Positions 60,201-64,000 of a stretch of 64,000 bases of DNA are shown piece after piece. Position 1 is the first letter of the stretch. Every line of letters begins with the position of its first letter. Source of the stretch: Strigamia acuminata (taxonomy: Eukaryota > Arthropoda > Chilopoda > Geophilomorpha > Linotaeniidae); assembly GCA_949358305.1 (NCBI GenBank), contig OX442320.1:9006259-9070258 (forward strand), read 5' to 3'. Made by a program: the position numbers and the translations under genes. Below the pieces are notes generated by a model that did not search any database, had not been told where the DNA came from, and was given only the letters and a program-made list of their open reading frames with translations.

Positions 60201-62108
60201 CTTGTGTATCCGCCCCTTCATAAATAAATAATTAAATAAATAATTTTTAAATTAAATTTAATTAATTAAATTTAATTAATTTCAGATATTTTGGGGCTTT
60301 GTGCGTGTCCGCCGACCAGAAGTGGACCGACATATTCCACCACTGCTACCAAGTTTTGATCGTCGACGAAAACCACGTCGAATCGAGCGAACTGACCCAA
60401 CGTGTTTGGGAAACCGTTGCGGCCGTGGTCAGCAAATGGAGGGAGAGATTGTCACGATCGAGCGCCAAGGGATGCGCCGGGGCGCAGGATCTCGACGGCC
60501 TGGACCGCATTCCTCAGATAATCAAAGACGAGCGACTCACGCTCGAGAAATACCGCGAAGTGCAGACTTATCTGAACAAAGCGTTCAGTTGCTCGTATCA
60601 TCCGCTGGGCAAACTGATGGAAGGTTTGGTCGACGTCTACCGAGCCACTTACATCGGAGTCGGCGCGCACCCGCGACTACTCACGCACGCAGTCGCAGAA
60701 GTGAATTCGTTTATTCAAAGGGTTTATCGCATCGTTTGCATTTTGTTCCCGAATTTGCCGCCAGGCGGGCAGGAGATGAAAGTTAAGCCTGCTAATGTCG
60801 TGCTGGTGGATGACAGCGAAGATGAGGAGGAAGTGGAAGTGTGAGGCGGAAAATTGATTGAGTTTTGGGTTTTTGATTGAGTTTTGTTTTAATTTAGGGA
60901 TGTGGTGACGCCGAGTGGGCTTATTCTGCCGTATTTGCTTCCGCAGATTTATCCGCCGCTGTTCACTCTGTATGCCTTACATAATGAGAAAGATGACGAT
61001 CGGTATTGGCAAACGTTGCTCAAATGGAATCGTCAGTCGGATTTGTCGTTAATGGCGTTTTTGGGCGTCGAGAAGTGAATTTTTTGTTGTTTGGTTTGGT
61101 TTTTTGGGTTTGGTTAATGGATTTTTTTTTTTTTTTTTAGTAAATTTTGGTTTACTAGTAACGATGAACCGAGAAAGGTATTTTGTTTGTTTTGTTTGGT
61201 TTTGTTTGATTTTTAGTTGTGGTTTTTTTTGTTTTTTTAGATTTTGTCGAGTATTAAAGACGAACATTTCTCTAAAGCGGTCGACATGTTGCAGCATTTG
61301 AGTACAACTTTCAGTCCGAAAGAGAAGTTGAAAGTTATTTATAAAACGTTTCAGGAAATAACCAAAGTATATACGAGTGCCGTAAATGCTTTAATAGAAC
61401 GTGGGTGGTTGTATTGACAGAAAATATAGATCAATATAGATTTATTTTGGTCGTTTTGTTCAGTTTAGACGTTTATTTCAGTCGTTTTGTTCGATTTAGA
61501 CATTTATTTTAGCCATTTTGTTTAATTTAGACATTTATTTTAGTCATTTTGTTCAATTTAGACATTTATTTTAGCCATTTTGTTCGATTTAGACATTTAT
61601 TTTAGCCATTTTGTTTAATTTAGACATTTAATTTAGTTATTTTGTTCAATATACATATTGAATTCAGTCGTTTTGGTCGATTTAGGCCCAGTTGTAAAGG
61701 ATGCCGCGCTGAATTGGCATTTCGTGTTCTATTAGAGCATTTACGGTAAATAATAAATGAAGGACGAAATGTTAATTTATTTTTACGTTAAATTAGGAAG
61801 TACAATCATGTTTAAGCGAGGAATTTATTTGGACTATGGATGATTTGTTTCCGGTCTTCCAATACGTCGTTGTGCGAGCTAGGATTCGTCACTTGGGCTC
61901 GGAAGTTCTCTTAATCGACGATCTCATGGAAACTCATTTACAGCATGGAGAATTGGGCATTATGTTTACTACTCTAAAGGTCCCCCAAAAAATATAAAAT
62001 AATGTTTTTTAAAAACAATATTTCATTAAAACTTAATTATTTTTTTATTTTTTTTTTACTCAGGCGTGCTACTTCCAAGTGAAAAAAGAACAAAACATGA
62101 TGATGTAA
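54277..62108 (+). CDS. ALS2: Alsin, Rab5/Rac1 guanine nucleotide exchange factor (1619 aa, complete)
   Basis: Twenty-two exons: 54277-54293, 54379-54551, 54602-56133, 56193-56302, 56362-56388, 56507-56570, 56648-56819, 56887-57145, 57215-57341, 57399-57659, 57722-57792, 57855-57921, 57981-58192, 58254-58319, 58934-59381, 59447-59577, 60286-60840, 60898-61074, 61141-61177, 61241-61366, 61797-61979 and 62064-62108. All phases match and the length fits human ALS2 (1657). RCC1-like repeats occupy about 20-215 (IYVWGNN, IWTWGHG) and 500-610 ([18 protein letters not shown]). DH/PH-like sequence spans 640-1030, MORN repeats 1035-1230 ([25 protein letters not shown]), and the C-terminal VPS9 domain ends [17 protein letters not shown] and [15 protein letters not shown]. 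Alsin activates Rab5 on endosomes. The 17-nt first coding exon is the least certain. Confidence 0.94.
58320..58900. repeat. 31-bp tandem repeat in ALS2 intron 14
   Basis: About fourteen units of GACTTAAAAAATGGCATAAA followed by ATTGTCAATTT, flanked by shorter TTGACGTAAAAAATT units on both sides. The array lies between two MORN-encoding exons. Confidence 0.94.
59630..60190. repeat. 21-bp tandem repeat in ALS2 intron 16
   Basis: Units such as CATTTTTGGCTTAAATACAGT and CATTTTTGGCTTAGAAGTAGC, mixed with GGTTATTTTTGGCTAAAAAC. The 21-bp period makes one frame open (SHFWLKY repeats), which is not coding. Confidence 0.93.
61440..61680. repeat. 31-bp tandem repeat in ALS2 intron 20
   Basis: About seven units of GTTCGATTTAGACATTTATT followed by TTAGCCATTTT, increasingly diverged toward the edges. 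Confidence 0.9.
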
Positions 62109-62392
62109 ATTACTGCCATATCAACTTATAATTTACAAACTGTACATCAAAACTTGTGTAGCTGTAAATACATTTCATTTTTAACTCTAAAAACTTGTAA
62201 AACAACAAAATAAAAATCGAATTAGTTCCCCATAATCACCGCTATGTGTCACTGCACTCAACTGCAGTAACCCACACCCAATAGGAAATAAGAGTACTCG
62301 TTGCTCGTGGCATTCCGTTGTAAGTAAAGTCCATCAAGTGGCGATAAAAACTCAAATAAAATAGTTTCCACTCGAGAAAATACTCACTATCT
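62109..62392. other. Spacer between ALS2 and the aminopeptidase gene
   Basis: About 284 bp holding the ALS2 3' end (AATAAA-like signal in AACAAAATAAAAATC near 62203) and the upstream region of the next gene in the same direction. No other gene is seen. Confidence 0.55.
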
Positions 62393-63778
62393 ATGAGCAT
62401 CTCTAATCGCTTTGTAGGTATCGGCATTTTTATCAAATTTCACGCTGCGAGAAAAACCGGTGCGAAACGCCTTTCATTGAACTTGTTGCGGCCAGCGTCA
62501 TCCTCAAGGACCTCCACATCGACATCGGTCAAGCCGAGAAACATGCCTTCAGCCGACGCGAAACCTTTCGAACGTCTCCCGACAACGGTTATTCCCAAAC
62601 ATTATGCAATTACGCTTCAGCCGGATTTGGTTAAATTCGCAACGGTCGGCAAGCAAACCGTCCAATTGGACGTGAGTTTGAAAACTGAGAGAAATTTGGT
62701 GGTTTTAGGTTGTAAAAATGTGATTTTTTGTTTTCTAGGTGGTTGAAAGTGTCGATAGAATCGTTTTAAATGCTCTCGATGTTACTATCGAGTCGGTGGA
62801 AGTGAGGACGGAACAGGGGACGGGTAAAGTCGGTCATGTGATGAGGAAATTTGTTTTTATTTTTTGGTTTTGTTGCAGTTGTGGAGCATTCGTCGACGGA
62901 AGTGGATGCGGAAAATGAAATTGCAACTCTTCGTTTTGCATCTGCGATTCCGACGGGAAAAGCCGAGCTCAGTCTGAAGTTTGTGTCGGTTTTGAACGAT
63001 AAATTGAAGGGTTTGTATCGAAGTCAATACGCAACGGCGACTGGGGAAACTCGCTACGCAGCTGTCACGCAGTTTGAGGTATTGAAATAAACATTAAAGT
63101 AATTAGCGAAATATTTATAGCAATTTTTATTCATTAGCCGACGTATGCGCGTTACGCATTTCCATGTTGGGACGAGCCAGCAATAAAAGCGACCTTCGAT
63201 ATCACTTTGGTTGTTCCGAACGATCGAGTTGCACTGTCCAATATGGTAATTTGTTGATTTTAATTTATAATGAGTTTTTTTGGTTTATAAATATTATTTT
63301 TTTTTTTTTAGAATGTGATAAGCGATACTCCGCTCGACGGTGATACCGATTTACGTGTTGTGAAGTTTGCAACGACGCCCGTGATGTCGACTTATTTAGT
63401 GGCGTGTATCGTCGGCGAATATGATTTCTGCGAGGGAAAATCGTCGGATGGAGTTCTTGTTCGAGTTTATACGCCTCTTGGGAAGAAGGATCAGGGAAAA
63501 TTCAGTTGTGATGTGAGGTTTTGTCGTGGGTTTTTGTTTGGTTTGTGGTTTTGATGTTTTTTGGTTTTTTTTTAAGGTTGCGGTTAAGGTGTTGCCGTTT
63601 TATAAGAATTATTTTAACGTTGCGTATCCGTTGTCGAAGCTGGATTTGATCGCCATTCCGGATTTTGCGTCCGGAGCAATGGAAAATTGGGGTTTGGTTA
63701 CGTATCGAGAGACTGCGCTGCTTGTTGACGCTAAAAACACGTCGACGTCGTCGAAGCAATGGATCGCGCTCGTTGTCG
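62393..63778 (+). CDS. NPEPPS: Puromycin-sensitive aminopeptidase (M1 family), 5' part
   Basis: Exons 62393-62671, 62739-62823, 62879-63078, 63138-63245, 63312-63512 and 63577-63778 (ends within codon 359); the rest lies beyond the window. The enzyme removes N-terminal residues from peptides in the cytosol. The mature start resembles the family ([21 protein letters not shown]), with [23 protein letters not shown] and the M1 substrate-binding motif GAMENWGL (GAMEN at 324-328). The zinc-binding HExxH motif falls in the next exon, outside the window. An N-terminal extension of about 50 residues rich in Arg and Ser (ATG at 62393) resembles the extra leader of the vertebrate protein. The alternative start is the internal ATG of MPSADA. 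Confidence 0.93.
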
Positions 63779-64000
63779 GTGTGTAAAATGGCGATTGATT
63801 GTCAAGAAATTGATTTTTTCACATTGTTTCCATTTTTTTCACATTTTTAAAAATATTTTTCACTTTTTTTTATATCTTTTTTTCATATTTTTCTACTTTT
63901 TCCATCTTATTTTTCATATTTTTCCACTTTTTCCATTTCTTTTTCATTTTTTCCAATTTTTTTTATATTCTTCTACTTTTTCCATATTTTTTTTCATATT
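63779..64000. other. Intron 6 of the aminopeptidase gene, poly-T-rich
   Basis: Starts with a GTGTGT donor and consists of irregular TTTTTCATATTTTT- and CTTTTTCCAT-type units to the window edge. No further exon is visible. Confidence 0.8.

Noticed and set aside
61377-61440. Extra ALS2 exon or longer exon 20 (read-through GTATATACGAGTGCC)
   Set aside because: The shorter exon ending at 61366 keeps the same spacing to the VPS9 block as the human protein and has a usable GTATAT donor.

Overview
This window comes from an animal nuclear genome: an invertebrate bilaterian, with the phylum not resolved. The evidence is split genes with consensus GT-AG introns of about 50-60 bp and animal gene families (DEG/ENaC channels, alsin, cyclin Y, KIF9-type kinesins). 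AT-rich introns carry short-unit tandem repeats, and there are several families of cut-and-paste MITEs plus a very young Ty1/copia element. I see no prokaryotic operons, CRISPR, tRNA or rRNA.

Region 1 (1-35 kb) is a head-to-tail array of eleven DEG/ENaC-family ion-channel genes, called A to K here, all on the minus strand. Each intact member has six coding exons with conserved lengths and phases (last exon about 367 nt, then 107, 105, 89-95, 103-109 nt, and a variable first exon) and encodes 400-454 residues. Gene A runs off the left edge. Gene K is cut inside exon 2 by a 4.6-kb copia element with identical LTRs and a CTGTT target duplication. Genes D-E-F and G-H-I form a near-identical tandem segmental duplication (9138-16610 and 17950-24765, offset 8155-8812 bp) whose edges lie inside coding exons. 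Paralogous introns and spacers serve as empty sites, which lets several MITE insertions and their target duplications be read directly. A 2.26-kb, 11-bp minisatellite separates genes A and B.

Region 2 (35.5-64 kb) is a compact island of conserved single genes in alternating orientation. They are a JMJD4-like JmjC oxygenase (+), cyclin Y (-), a USP37-like deubiquitinase (+), two tandem KIF9-like kinesins (-), the complete 22-exon alsin/ALS2 gene (+) and the 5' part of a puromycin-sensitive aminopeptidase (+, cut by the right edge). Cyclin Y/USP and kinesin/ALS2 are divergent pairs with short shared upstream regions. JMJD4/cyclin Y and USP/kinesin are convergent.

The most unusual content is the pair of KIF9-like kinesins, which keep a Walker-A P-loop but have lost the switch I and switch II catalytic signatures. 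Next are the recently reshuffled channel array, in which copies share exons 1-5 but differ in the pore exon, and several GC-AG introns needed to keep reading frames open. Exon boundaries were derived by hand from splice consensus, phase continuity and comparison between paralogs, without transcript data.
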